A stretch of 64,000 nt of DNA from contig CM041202.1 in the NCBI GenBank assembly GCA_023078555.1, positions 5,442,522 through 5,506,521 of the forward strand. Reading direction: 5' to 3'. This DNA is from Ulva prolifera. Its lineage: Eukaryota; Chlorophyta; Ulvophyceae; Ulvales; Ulvaceae. Position numbers and translations under genes: made by a program. A model generated the notes under the pieces. That model was not told where the DNA came from. It searched no databases and saw nothing but the letters and a program-made list of their open reading frames with translations. Within the stretch, counting starts at the first letter, position 1, and every line of letters starts with the position of its first letter. Shown here piece after piece: positions 34,512 to 45,699 of the stretch.

Positions 34512-36120
34512 CTGTGGCCACAGGACACCCATGTGAGTCAGGCGGCTTGGCAGCGAGGGCCTGAGCTTGGGGTTGGAGGCGAGATGGTGGCGTGCCACCA
34601 GATAGCCAGCTGGATGTATCATGTGGTGGCGCACATGGCGGCGCAGCATGCACATGGCAGAGTGATGCATGCGTGTCCGCAGGGTCCGTGGGCAGCCCTC
34701 CAGAACATACTGTACAGGGATGAGCAAGTAAACGGTGGACGAGTGTGCTGATGCTGCAGACCTGGCCCGGGAGAACAGGTGCCTGATGCACTGCTCCGCC
34801 ATGCTTCTGTGCGAAAAAGAGGCGTACATAGATCAAGCTCGTCGAGAGGTGAGAAAATCTCAGCTTTGATCACTTTTGTAAGCTGCTTGGTGAAGCGATC
34901 GCATAGGACAAGGTCTTCGAAGGCCTCAACGGATCCGTTGAGCCCAAAGGTATACAAGCTGCTTAAACTAATGAAGTGGCAAGGCAAGCGCAAATTGGCA
35001 GGTGTGATCCAAGCAGCGGTTTTTGAAAATTGTATTGCCATGGCATCCGTCTGACAAGTCTGGCACCCACAGATGTCGTTCAGTACGTCATCAGAGTTGG
35101 TGCCTCAGGGCCCCCTCAAACCACGGTTGGGATGTCTTTCAGTGGTTTCGGATCTTGCGTCGCTGTTGCTCAGCAGCGCAGAAATCTGGTCCATAAGATG
35201 TGGAATCTTAGACAAAGAGACATATTCCCTCTATCAGGAGATACTTGCAACCGATATCTAGGCCAGCCCATTCGACAGGCAGGTGCGACCCTTGCAAGTC
35301 ATGGGGACAGGCCTCACTGATGCGCTAGCCGCGAATGTAGGAAAGGTAATCAAGTAACAATTTGTGCCGCAAAGCTGCACAGGCTGCAGTTGGCAAGCTG
35401 GATGCATACACATGTGCATGCATACACAGCCTGCGCATCATCAGGGAAGAGGACTTCAGTCAATGTTCATTCCGAAAATCTTTCGTGATATGCAAGAAGG
35501 CTCTTTAGAAAGTTGCTATATGCTCGGTATGCCACACGCGATGCATGCAGCCATCGCGCATTGTGGCTCTTGCATTCGATCGTTGAGGACAGCGAGAGCT
35601 TCCACGAGACACGAGCTGACCGCTTGCGATTCAATCACATCTCAAGCACATACTGTTGTTGATACAGATCTACTGATAGTCGCCGCAAGCTCGAGTTCTT
35701 CGTCCACAGCGCTGGGCTTCACGAGCACGCAAGAAAGCGCACCTGCAGCTCGTGATTGCTGTCGCCACGGTGTAGATGCTTCGTCATCAGGTCTCTGCCA
35801 AACCGTATTGTTGAACTTTGGCATCGCTGCACTCGTTAGCCCAAGCTGGAATCGTGCCAGACTGCAATCGCGGTAGATCAGGGCTTTCATGTGTACACTG
35901 CGACGCAACATGCACCTCAAGCGACAAAATTCGGGGAGGTTGCCACCTGCGAAGACGAAACGTGTTAGAAAGAGATTTTTCTGAACGCAGTTGCTTGTCC
36001 TTTCTGTCGGCGAGGCCTTCGACGTCTGTAAGCTGATCGCCCGTGTACGCGAAGAGCCCCCAGATCGAGCGCTCCGCTATGTACAGGATTTTCTGAACTA
36101 CAACGTGTGTCACTTTTCAT
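34512..36120 (-). other. Possible exons of an unidentified minus-strand gene
   Basis: Three minus-strand frames have protein-like composition: near 36113-35787 (GLFAYTGDQLTDVEGLADRK), near 35247-35130 (KIPHLMDQISALLSNSDAR) and from the ATG at 35041 (GSVEAFEDLVLCDRFTKQL). No family is recognised and I could not build a splice chain. They could be N-terminal exons of M48 copy 3, a separate gene or chance. Confidence 0.25.
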
Positions 36121-36969
36121 TATAGACCCTTAGATCTAAGCTGTTTGTAAGCATACCACTTGTCAAGAAATGCACGCAGGACGCATCCATGCCGCTGAAT
36201 GTGCATGCAGCTGGAGCGTCCGCAAGGCCTCGTTAGCTCCTGGGAGCTGTTATTATTAGTCAATTCAGTCCTTCTGTACTCGGTGCGGCGTCGTGGAATT
36301 TCTCTCACCGGTCCACAGGCACAGTGTTTCTGAGCACCTCTGGAGCAAAATGTGCCATTTATTGCCAGACACACGGTCGTTCAGTTGGCAAGAGAATTAG
36401 CAAGACGGGCAAGAAAGCACCAGGCTTGCTTAGTGTTCATTCCCTGCCCCATCTGCCATTGTTCAGTCGCAAAGTCTCTTGGACAACTTGTTCAATGTGA
36501 TTGTGCACACCACACACCACACACCACACAGCTAGCCAGCAAAGAGGCACCAAGAGTGGTGCGCATATCCGTATGCAATGTTTCCTGCCTTGCCACTTGC
36601 CACAAAGTGCATGTCATCCCCCGCCCTTCCTCCCAATCACCTCCCACAACATCACAGGTGCTGCTGCACAAGTGCTGCAGCAAGCTGCGGATCTACCTGT
36701 GTTGTACCTTTGTGTGTCTGGGCCACCACGCTCCCTACATGTTACAAGACCAAACTTGACAACAAACCATCTGGGGTCCGCGCCAGCGCTACAAACGAAA
36801 TGCTCTGAGTCGTCCCACCACCAACCGGGAGTACGTCAGCGCAGCAGGCAGGTAGCACGGAGGGTCGAGCTCTAGCGATGGTGTCCAAGGCCTCTTTGCG
36901 TGCTTCCTTGTGTCTACGTTTGTTCCCTGCGTGACCTGATGCCACGAAGTGCAGGGGCCGGGCCCACAC
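36121..36969. other. No gene recognised
   Basis: A short CACAC/CACACC repeat lies at about 36507-36530. Frames are short. Confidence 0.35.
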
Positions 36970-37100
36970 CACGGTGTGCCGCGAGAAGGGGTCCACAGCC
37001 TCACAACCTCTGCACTTTTTGGGTCGGGTTTCTGGGTGTGTACTTGATCTGCTTGCATTTTCCGCGGCGCTGCCCGCCTCGCCACCTTTAACTTTGTAAC
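36970..37100 (+). mobile_element. LINE family 2, diverged 3' end
   Basis: GCTGCCCGCCTCGCCACC then TTTAACTTTGTAAC resembles the family terminus. The upstream limit is approximate. Confidence 0.45.
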
Positions 37101-37304
37101 ATGACCTCTGCACCTTGGTTGCTGCATGACATACACGCTCCACGCGGCCGTGAAGTCAGACGCATGGGCGCAACCCCATCTCGCAAGTCTCTCACACCAC
37201 ACGTTCCCTGTCCTAGTTGACTGCAGGAGGTGTGCCTCGTCGGCTGGCCGCGTTCACTGCCACCGGCGATTACCGCTCGTGTAACAGCCATGGAGACTGC
37301 GCAT

Positions 37305-37406
37305 CAGTGTTGGGTCATCAGGCCCGATCACATAGAACAATTCCGAATATCCACATCTATGTTTGGGGTGTCATCCCTGAAAATGTGGCAAAGCGACCCA
37401 ACACTG
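37305..37406. mobile_element. hAT-type MITE, 102 bp, copy A
   Basis: CAGTGTTGGGTC at 37305-37316 is mirrored by GACCCAACACTG at 37395-37406. Exact octamers CTGCGCAT flank it (37297-37304 and 37407-37414) and fit the nTnnnnAn pattern of hAT targets. Non-coding. Similar copies lie at 58734 and 59430. Confidence 0.9.
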
Positions 37407-37625
37407 CTGCGCATCGAAGCAGATGCGAGAGCGCTCGAGCTAGCGGCTGCAGCTACTAGCGAGCGACATGCCCACACGCCCATACCACCTGTGCGCTGGC
37501 TCCTCCAGTAGGCACCAGCACGCCAAGATGTCCACATCGCCTGCTGCTGGGGCCAGCTCTCATCCTTCTGGCTCGCTCGGACGTGCCCATACACACAGAC
37601 TTAAGGTGGTTGTGACGTCTGTGTG

Positions 37626-37757
37626 TTACAAGGACAAAGCAAGCGAGGCAGGTAGCACCGCAAGCAAGAACCAGGGGAACCGCAAACCACGCAGCAAGCC
37701 ACACGAAGCGCACACCAAAACACCCACGCAACGGCAGCACCCGCGCCGGACACAGCC
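37626..37757 (-). mobile_element. LINE family 2, 132-bp copy, 11-bp TSD
   Basis: ACGTCTGTGTG flanks the insert at 37615-37625 and 37758-37768. The insert reads TTACAAGGACAAAGCAAGCG onward, a subfamily variant with GGTAGCACCGCAAGC. Confidence 0.85.
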
Positions 37758-37989
37758 ACGTCTGTGTGTTTGTCCATGCATTCGCAAAGAACCCTGGGAG
37801 ATTGCACCAAGTTAGCTGCATGTTTCAATGACAGTCCGGCGTCCAGCTAAGGGTATACCGCCCAGGAGGCCAAAGCTTCTATGACTAGGTCCAAAGCACA
37901 ATCCATGAGCAGCTTTGTGACTCTTTCTTGCATCAGGTCTACTTAAGGGCGTTCACACTTCTGTGGTATGGGGGTCTGTACATGTATGG

Positions 37990-38086
37990 CTGCTGCCAGG
38001 GCGGGTCCTGACGTGTGCGGTTCCTCGATGTTGTCGTTTCCTCAGGCTGCGGTGCTACCTGCCTCGCTGGCTTTGTCCTAGTAACA
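37990..38086 (+). mobile_element. LINE family 2, 3' end, plus strand
   Basis: GCGGTGCTACCTGCCTCGCT then GGCTTTGTCCTAGTAAC is the plus form of the subfamily at 37626-37757. Only a 7-base flank match (TTCTGTG) hints at a duplication. Confidence 0.6.
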
Positions 38087-38705
38087 TTTCTGTGACGGCC
38101 TTTGTAAAGGTTTTTGCAGGTGAGCTCTGGGCCTGGGCACTGGCTGCAGTGCAGTACTAGTGCGGTGTGCATTGCACAGTGCTGAACATGCAGCTGCAAT
38201 GTTAATTCTGAAGTAACAGCTCTGTGATGAATAGATGCAGCCCACCTACTGCCATGCACAATCTTATTTGGCAAGCATAAGCAGAGTGCATGTACATGCA
38301 CATGTGCAGGGCAGACGGTCTCCGTTACTCTGCATGCAGTCAGAATCCGGACTACGTAATCACATAAGCTGCATGCATGTGCCAGTGCTCCAGATCTGCA
38401 GCTGAGCTCTCGAGAGCAAGGTCGCAGCAGATCATGCTCGGCAATCGATAGTTTTGCTTGTGCTGACGCACGTATGTAGTTTCCACATTTGCGTTGCTGC
38501 TGATGGCGTCCGGATCCGCAACAGTGCAACTCTGACACGCAATAGAGATCCATACGTGTTGCTGCTGCGGCGTGGCTCTGTGTGTTGGAGCTATCTATAG
38601 CTAGAGAGTCGCTCTCTGTGTGTCGGAGCTGCATTAATTTTTGGACTACTTTGCTCTTTCATGATTATGCGTGTTGTTGCGATTGCAAGCGCTCATTGTG
38701 GCAGT

Positions 38706-39648
38706 ACTACTGCGACTAGTCGCGATCGGTCACACCGGTATCGATACCGTCATGCGCAGGCACGACATGGCGCAACAGCTCATCGCGAGCGACGTAGTCC
38801 ACATAAGCATTTTATCGCTCATTGCAAGAGTGATGAATCGCCTGCGCGACCAGCAGCCGCGGGGAACGACTCGAGACAACAGGGCGTACGTTCCGTCGCA
38901 TGTCCCCCGGTATAAATCGCCCTGGGCCCCACGACACGCATTATCCTCACCGCTCAGACCTGTAGGCAACTTCTTCGGGTGGCAGATCTCCGGATGCTGC
39001 GTTTGGCACTGGCCATGGCTACAGCCAAGACTCCGAGTCGAGCTCAGCCTCCGCAGGGTGCGGGGCCGATGCTGCAGCTCAGGCTGCCCCTACTTCCTCA
39101 GTATCTGAAGGTACGGCCCCAGTTTTGTCCACCTTTCGTTCACGCTGGTTCTGGACTTGTGGTCGTTTGTACCCCTTCACTCTTCCGAATCATACGAATC
39201 GTATGCATGCCAGTGCTCGTTCATCGGTGCCATACATGCATGCGTGAGCTCAGAGTGTTGCCAGCATGCACTGCTCCAGCGCTGCAGTACATCTGCGTCT
39301 GCAGCATGCATGATCGAAGGGCACGAACTGTGGGTTTCAGATCTTGTGCTTTGGTGTTCGTTATGATACAGGCTCGCAACAGTGTTGAAATTTGCCAAGC
39401 TTAGCCTAGGCATTGCCGAATTGGTTGCATGGCCATGGTACCGGTCATGCATCACACTGGCCCACCGGCACCGGGCCCGTGCTGTCCACTGCAGTGTACA
39501 TGCAAACGTGCTCCAACAGCTGACACAACGACTCAACTCAAGTCAATTGAAGGCCAAACGTGTGAACAAAGCTGCTGCAGAGTCAGGAGCAGCGGCGCTC
39601 CTCCCTCATGATCAGCCCTTAGAGGTGACGTCCGTCACAGCGCACAGC
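38706..39648. other. Upstream of the NYN-like gene; no other gene recognised
   Basis: The frame of the first exon at 39649 stays open upstream to about 39382, so the gene may start earlier than the ATG chosen. Confidence 0.35.
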
Positions 39649-42600
39649 ATGGACCGGCTAACGCGACGGCAGCGGAAGCGGAAGCAGAAGCAGCTGCAGC
39701 TGCGCATCCTGTGGGACTCCGACTCGGTGCCGTACCGCACACCACTGCTGGCCGCGCTGCTGAAGGAGCTCCCCGGCGCCCAGGTGCGGCAAACACAGCT
39801 AGTTGAACGATGCCACATGACAATGTCACATCATTGAAATCAATGATATATGAACGAACACCCATGTATCGTTTGGATGCCCTATACCTACGTCTCCTGC
39901 AGCCACAGCATGATGTCTAGAGCTCCCAGCCCAGCGAGGCCTCCCCTGCCCTCATCGCTGACAAGGAGCCAGTACTACTAGTAGAGCATATGCTCTGATA
40001 TCAGATGAAGTGGTGCGGACGGCTGCTGCATCTGAATGTCATTGCTTCGGCACTGCCAAGCTTGCAAGCCTTAAGGACGCCAGGCACGAAAATTATATTA
40101 CAAAAGAGTGAACGGGAGAAAACAAATACTGAAACCGAATCTCATCCGAATCAACTGCAACACACACTCACACACACACGAACACTACAACCGCACTCAC
40201 AACTCAGTCCGGCAGGATCGCGTCCTCCAGGCCCGCATCATATCGCAACCCTTGCTCCCGAGAGATGACAAGCCCAGACTTCCGATACATATCCGCATTG
40301 CCGCGCTGCAATGACACCGACAACACCCGCAGCGCCCACTGGACAAACGCGCCTTTGGAGATGCGCCCACTGGCAGCGGCCACATCCCCCAACTGACCGA
40401 CGAACCTCACGGCAGCCTTGCCCATGAAGCCACACGATTCGACCGCAAACGGAACAAACCGGAACGCGGCATGGTCAGGCACGTCCCGCCGGAAGCGGTC
40501 CCGCTTCCTGTCCTCCGCCCGCTCCGCCGTCGCACCCGTCTCCCGCGCCGCAGCGGCCACGTATGAGGCCGCCGGCGCATGCGTGACCACGACGTCCACG
40601 GCCGCCATCTCCAGGCGCGGCATGACCACGACGACGTCCCCGCGGCGATTCAGCTCAACACCCGCGCCCCTCGCGAGGGCACGGTAGAGCGGCTCCAGGG
40701 CAGACTGCAGTCCGGCGTAAGAGGCGACCAGGCGCAAGGCACGAGCCAGGTTATCATGGCGCATCTGGGTCTCCTTTGCCACCTTCTTGCAGACCATGGC
40801 GTGGTCTGGTTCGGCGCGAAAATGCATGTAGTGCTACGCACGCGCAGTTGCACAAAAGCTGCAAATCCCCGTGCTCAGAGATCCTCTCGACACACGTACA
40901 CCGCTGTGAGGCACCACTGCTTTTGCTGCTCCATGGCATGCGCTTGCGCAGCGATCCCGCATGCATAGCGTTGCCACAGGTCCAGACACCTTACAGATGG
41001 CATCGTAATGATGCGGTGTACCGCATGTACAGCCCACTGAACACATGATCTGTGCTATACAGCATATGCGGGCTCGCACTGTGCCGTGCCGGAGCCACAA
41101 CACATCGGCAGTCAGTTCCTGTGCCAGTGCTGTGGGCGTGAGCGTGCCAGCAGGAGCTGCGTGTGTGTGCAGGTCAGGAGCCTGGACGTGTTTGCAAGCG
41201 ACGCTGCCGCCGCGGCTATCTGTGGCCAGGGCACCGCGGCAGATTTAGACATGTACACGCCTGGAGGTGCGAGTTCGGACCTCGGAATACACGTGCACAT
41301 CATACATCAGATGTTTCCGGTACACCAACTTTGGCTAGGCAGGGAGAGCTTGATTCGATCGTGACCTGCTAGCGCTGGTCTCGGTTACTGCATGCATATG
41401 GTCCGGATCCGAGCGCCCCTCGGCCACGCACGGCTCAAGCGTCAGCAGGCCTAGGGCAGCTGGGCCCATTGGTGCCTGTGAACACATATGCATGCTGTCC
41501 TCGGCCGATGTCGGCTCAGCTTTCAAGGCCGTCGACGATTAATATTAGCTGTTTGCATGCGGTGCTGCGGAGATGTCAGTGCGCCGGCGCCTGCTTACTA
41601 AGTAGTAGTTTATCGCCCGCATGTACTCGCAACACCTTTCAGCTTGTCTCCTGGTGTGACCCATCTCAGTTGATAAAAGCTAGAGTGCAAGTGACAGGTT
41701 GCTGATCATACAACGACTGGCCATGGCATGATGCATGAGCTGGGACTGGGTGTGTGGGGCGCACCGGAATACCAAAACAGAGAGACGTGTCTGTCCAATG
41801 GGTTGATGGTATAAAATTTTTAAAGCAACCCTTTCTGTTTCAGGAGGTCGTGCGTTCGATTCTGCGCGCGCTTTGGGGAATCGAAGCGATTGTGCGTGAC
41901 TACCTCGTTTAGCACAGGAGGAGGCCCTGTGAGCTGCGTACGGTCGTCTGCAGGGGGTTTCCAGGTGGTTTACCCCTTCGGCATGTGTGGTCCCGTTAAC
42001 TTGGAGTTGTTAATGTCCAATAGGATACGCCTCAGTAAATTCAGATTTTACTTTACTTTACTTTGCATGTACGTACTGTACTTTACTTGCGCTTTACTTT
42101 CGTACATCAGATTTTACTCTACTTTACTTTACATGTACGATCGGGATCGCCGTCGGTGCCATGCAGGTGAAGGGGCTGCCGGGGCAGGCGCAGAGGACAA
42201 TGACGTTGACCCTGCCACCGTCTTCCGCATGATAGACCACACCCTACAGGTACCGCGCCCTACGCCCGATGACTCAGCTTCCCCATCACTGTAGCAAGAG
42301 TATGTCATGATTGAATTTGATGCTGCTGCACCTGCTGGCTAGCTGTAGCGCTACAGGGAGTCGAATCCGATGCACTGGGACGCATATCACACTGTTTCGG
42401 CGGTCGGGCATGATAGGCGTTGGGATAAAAAGTGCATAGACATCGGATGCTGGCTAGTTTCTTCAGTCTGCGGTACAGCATTGGTCCGTACAGTGTCTAC
42501 ACAGAGCCGAGCTTCGATTTAAAGTCAGTGTCTGGACATTGTGCATAGTCCTCAGAGTCCATTGCGGCGCCAAGACTGTCGTGACAGAACTGTCCTGAAG

Positions 42601-45367
42601 TCTCTCGCACCGATCTCCCCGTTGTGCATGTGTCAGCTGAATCCCCTCCATGCAGACAGCAAGTGGCGACCCCGCCAGTGTCTACATGGTCGTCTCCAGC
42701 GACCCCGCCTCCGCCCCCATGCTGAGCATGCTGCGCGCGCTGGGCCGCAGCACGGTCACGGTCACAGCGTCGCAGAACGCCGACGCAGAAGCCACCTTCG
42801 CAGCAGAACTTTGCGTGCCAAATAGCGCTGCGTGGCTGCACGTGACGTTCAGCAGGAGCCCATCAATTCCAGCGTCGTCCTCCTCACTCCCCGCACCCCC
42901 ACTAGCCACTCCAGCCGCCGCCGCTGCCGGCCCCCTGCCTGCGGCCCCTGCAGAACCAAAGGCTCCTCAAGATCAAGGACCACGGAATCCAATTGCAGCC
43001 TCCACAGCTAACGGTAGTGCGTACGTCCGAGGAGAGGACACTCTTGCGGAGCCTAGCACCCAGCACGCTTCCAATCCGACATCCTCGAGTCCTGCACCGC
43101 ACAGCGCAGCGGCGGCACCAAGCGCCACTGGCCACAGCAGCGGCGAAACAAATGAGGTTGACAGAGAAGCACCCACTCCGCAGCCGGACCCCGTGGGCGC
43201 CAAAACGGAGCACCCCGGCCACCGCCGCTGGGGACTCGCCGACACGGCACTGCAGTCCATCGAAGATGCCTCCCAGGGCACAGCAGAGCAACGCGAAGGC
43301 AGCGCGACTTTGGCAGAGAAGGCTCCGGACCCCACAGATGCTACACATAAGGCACGCCAAGGGCGTGCTGACGACTTCCTTGCGGCGCCATACCTCAGCA
43401 CGCTGCGCGAGTTTTACGGTATGCCTCGCGGTGAAGGGTACGCTGCGCTGGCCGGCTACCTCGAGCGCATGTCGGCCAGTGTCTTCAGTGGCCTCAGGGC
43501 CCGCATGAAGGCCGACCCGGAGGGTATGTGCGGCCACCATGCCTTCCCACGGACTCTACGCACGCTGAATTCGAGTGACCTGAAGCGAGAAGTGGTGGCT
43601 GGCCTTGCGGATACGGCGGTATGGGGAGAGGCCGGGGCGTTTGCCGTCGTGGTGATGCTGGACAAGTTCGACAGCCGTGACCTGGACGCGCAGCTGGGTG
43701 CTCTTGCCATGGTGCGACGTTGTCGGGATTTGCCAGCTGCGATCGCGACTCCCTATTTGTTTTGAGTCCCTGCTCAATCCTCTCTATGCACTGGGCGGTC
43801 TGCGGAAGATATATAGTGTCATCACAGCATGATGTAGTCCCATGCCTTGCATGCGAGGTGAATCTGCCCCTGTGGAAATGTAGCCCTGACAGCGTAGAGC
43901 CCCCAGCTGCCCCCACCTGCTGCGGGCACCACCCAAACTGCTATGTACGCCATCAAAAGATCTAGGCAGCAGCTGATGCCGTTGCTGCCGATCGCTGGAC
44001 ATAGTACACATGTTTTGTGACTTTACGGCATAGCTGCAGCACCGTCACGGCAGCATAGCTGTGCGTGTGTTCATGCATGGCATTCTGAGCTGTGCTTGGT
44101 CGCTGCAGTACCCCAGCGCGAGTGTGACCTTCGCCGACGGCCCCACCTCAAGGGCCGAGGAGGCAGCAGCCAATGACCAGAACGCGATGCTGGGCTGCCA
44201 TCTGCTTGCAAACATCCTGGCTTTCGGCTCCAGCCCTGCGAACCAGCCAGAGCCCAACAGTAGCTGCAAGTATGAAGATCCGATTCTCGAAGAACTTCCA
44301 AGTGACCTACTAGACGTGCTACCGCTGCTTCCGGAGCAGCTCTTTGCAGACAATAGTGATGCGCGGACGTTTCTAGCAGAGGCACGTCACACATGTTCTG
44401 TGGCCAGTGTGCAAGAGGAGTGTTCGCGACTGAGCAGCAGCGATGAACTCAAGAAAGACGTGATCGATGTGCTCACCTCTGACGAGTCCTCTACGCATCT
44501 GAAACTGCTCTGCATTCTTGCGTTTGATCATGATGCTGCGGTTTGCGCACACCTCGGATGGAGCGCAAAGGTGTGGTCCACATTGTTCCTGAAATGCTGC
44601 CGACAAGCTTGCCGGTCCTTAACATCAATACCATGGTCATATACATGATGTCCAGTGGTGCTGATAACATAGTAAACGTGTTAAACCCACTGCTGGATTG
44701 AGTCATCCACAAAACAGCCATGGCATATGGCGGAGGGCTTATGATCATCCTTTGCGAGCATGTTGGGGGATCTAGATCTGGGTCAATGGCAGCGTGCTCA
44801 TGCATGAGCAGCATGCAGCTGGCTTGCTGCGGCAAGAGGCAGCTACATGCCAGCGTAGAAATGTGAGCTACTGTGGCACTGTATATGGGCTCTGCCTGAG
44901 TCTTGGTGGACGCTGTGCGTGGACATTGCACCATGCTCTGGTCGCCCAGGGGTTTTCGACGCAGCTTCACAACTTGCCCTCTTCAGTGAATATCGATATC
45001 CATAGCTGCTAGGCGTTTGCTGTGTCGACCGGTAGATCACTCGTATGAATCTAAGCTTGTTACGCGCGTGCAGAGGCTACAGGGCCGCTACGTGCCCCGC
45101 CAGCGCCCTACGCACGCTCCAGGATTTGAACCACACCTGCTCGTGCTGGAAGGCAAGGCCATCTTGAACTGTGCTCTGATGGACAACCCCGGGAATCAAG
45201 ACCTCCTCAAAGTCGGCATGGACTTGCAGCATGTTGTAAACCGAGTGTTCACAGTGAACGGGGCGATCTACCGCCAGTGGCACCCACCGCAAGAAGGCAG
45301 GGCGGATGTTCCGGAACGCTTTTGGCGGTACAAGGCTGCGTATGCCACAGAAGAGACAAACATTTGA
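39649..45367 (+). CDS. Six-exon gene, possible NYN/PIN-like domain protein
   Basis: Exons 39649-39783, 41173-41266, 42167-42249, 42656-43711, 44109-44570 and 45074-45367 join in one frame (phases 0, 1, 0, 0, 0), each with a TGCAG acceptor and a GTGCG, GTGTG or GTAC donor, giving about 707 residues. The start is highly basic (RRQRKRKQKQ). Residues 19-145 are spread over four exons: ILWDSDSVP, LDVFASD, DPATVFRMIDHTL, then YMVVSSDPASAPMLSMLRAL and VTVTAS. That order resembles the strand-helix pattern of NYN (PIN-fold RNase) domains, where the third motif is usually SGDxDF; here it is SSDPAS, so activity is doubtful. A Ser/Ala/Pro-rich linker follows, then a helical part (DDFLAAPYLSTLREFYGMPR) and a C-terminal segment I cannot place. 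The domain call is inference from pattern only. Confidence 0.6.
40094..40817 (-). mobile_element. LINE family 1, 0.72-kb copy in intron 1, antisense
   Basis: Minus-oriented family-1 copy. The ORF (about 200 codons) carries VDVVVTHAPAASYV, RRDVPDHAAFRFVPF and ends AILPD at 40204. The 3' UTR closes at TTACAAAAGAG near 40099. CGAAAAT occurs at 40087-40093 and 40818-40824 as a likely 7-bp target-site duplication. It is the longest family-1 protein fragment here and very close to the nested copy at 4959-5355. It sits wholly inside intron 1 of the plus-strand gene. Confidence 0.8.
41800..42110 (+). mobile_element. tRNA-like SINE, copy A (in intron 2)
   Basis: CAGGAGGTCGTGCGTTCGAT matches a tRNA T-arm and B box, preceded by a TGGTATAAAA stretch where an A box would lie. 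The following GGAGGCCCTGTGAG, GGTTTCCAGGTGGTTTACCC and TGTCCAATAGGATACG blocks recur at 59860-60070. The T-rich tail (TTTACTTTACTTTAC) ends about 40 bases before the acceptor of exon 3. Confidence 0.6.
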
Positions 45368-45699
45368 TTTACCCAACACGCTAGCGGCCGTCTCATAGGG
45401 GCGTTTGAGCTTAAAGCAACAGGAGCAATCGCTTGCTGGAATTGTCTAGAGTCTGAGAGTATTCGTTACGTCAAGTGGTGGCGGCATGGCAGTGGGTGGC
45501 CCTGTGCTGCACACCATGGCCGGCTGCTCCCATCATGATGTGCCCGTCGTCTCAATATATTGATTAATCAGATGATCTCGAACTGTACCCTATGATGCTG
45601 ATCAGCACCTACCTGCAGTCCAAAAGCTACATGCACCACGATTTGGCCGTGCCCCACTTGTACGTTCATACGCACAAGCACAGCAAGGTTTGGCATTGT
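45368..45699. other. 3' flank of the NYN-like gene
   Basis: No gene recognised. No TGTAA signal seen in the first 100 bases after the stop. Confidence 0.35.

Larger units (their letters stand above)
37430..38705. repeat. Long diverged dispersed repeat, copy A
   Basis: Blocks in this stretch recur in the same order at 45700-47460. Shared blocks include GCCAAGATGTCC, GGCTCGCTCG, GGATCCGCAACA and the 27-base block ending GATTGCAAGCGCT (near 38666-38693 and 47424-47450). LINE insertions interrupt it. Type unknown. Confidence 0.5.

Noticed and set aside
41800-41880. A functional tRNA gene
   Set aside because: The B box is present, but stems do not close and the same unit with a long tail recurs at 59.9 kb, so a SINE is the better call.
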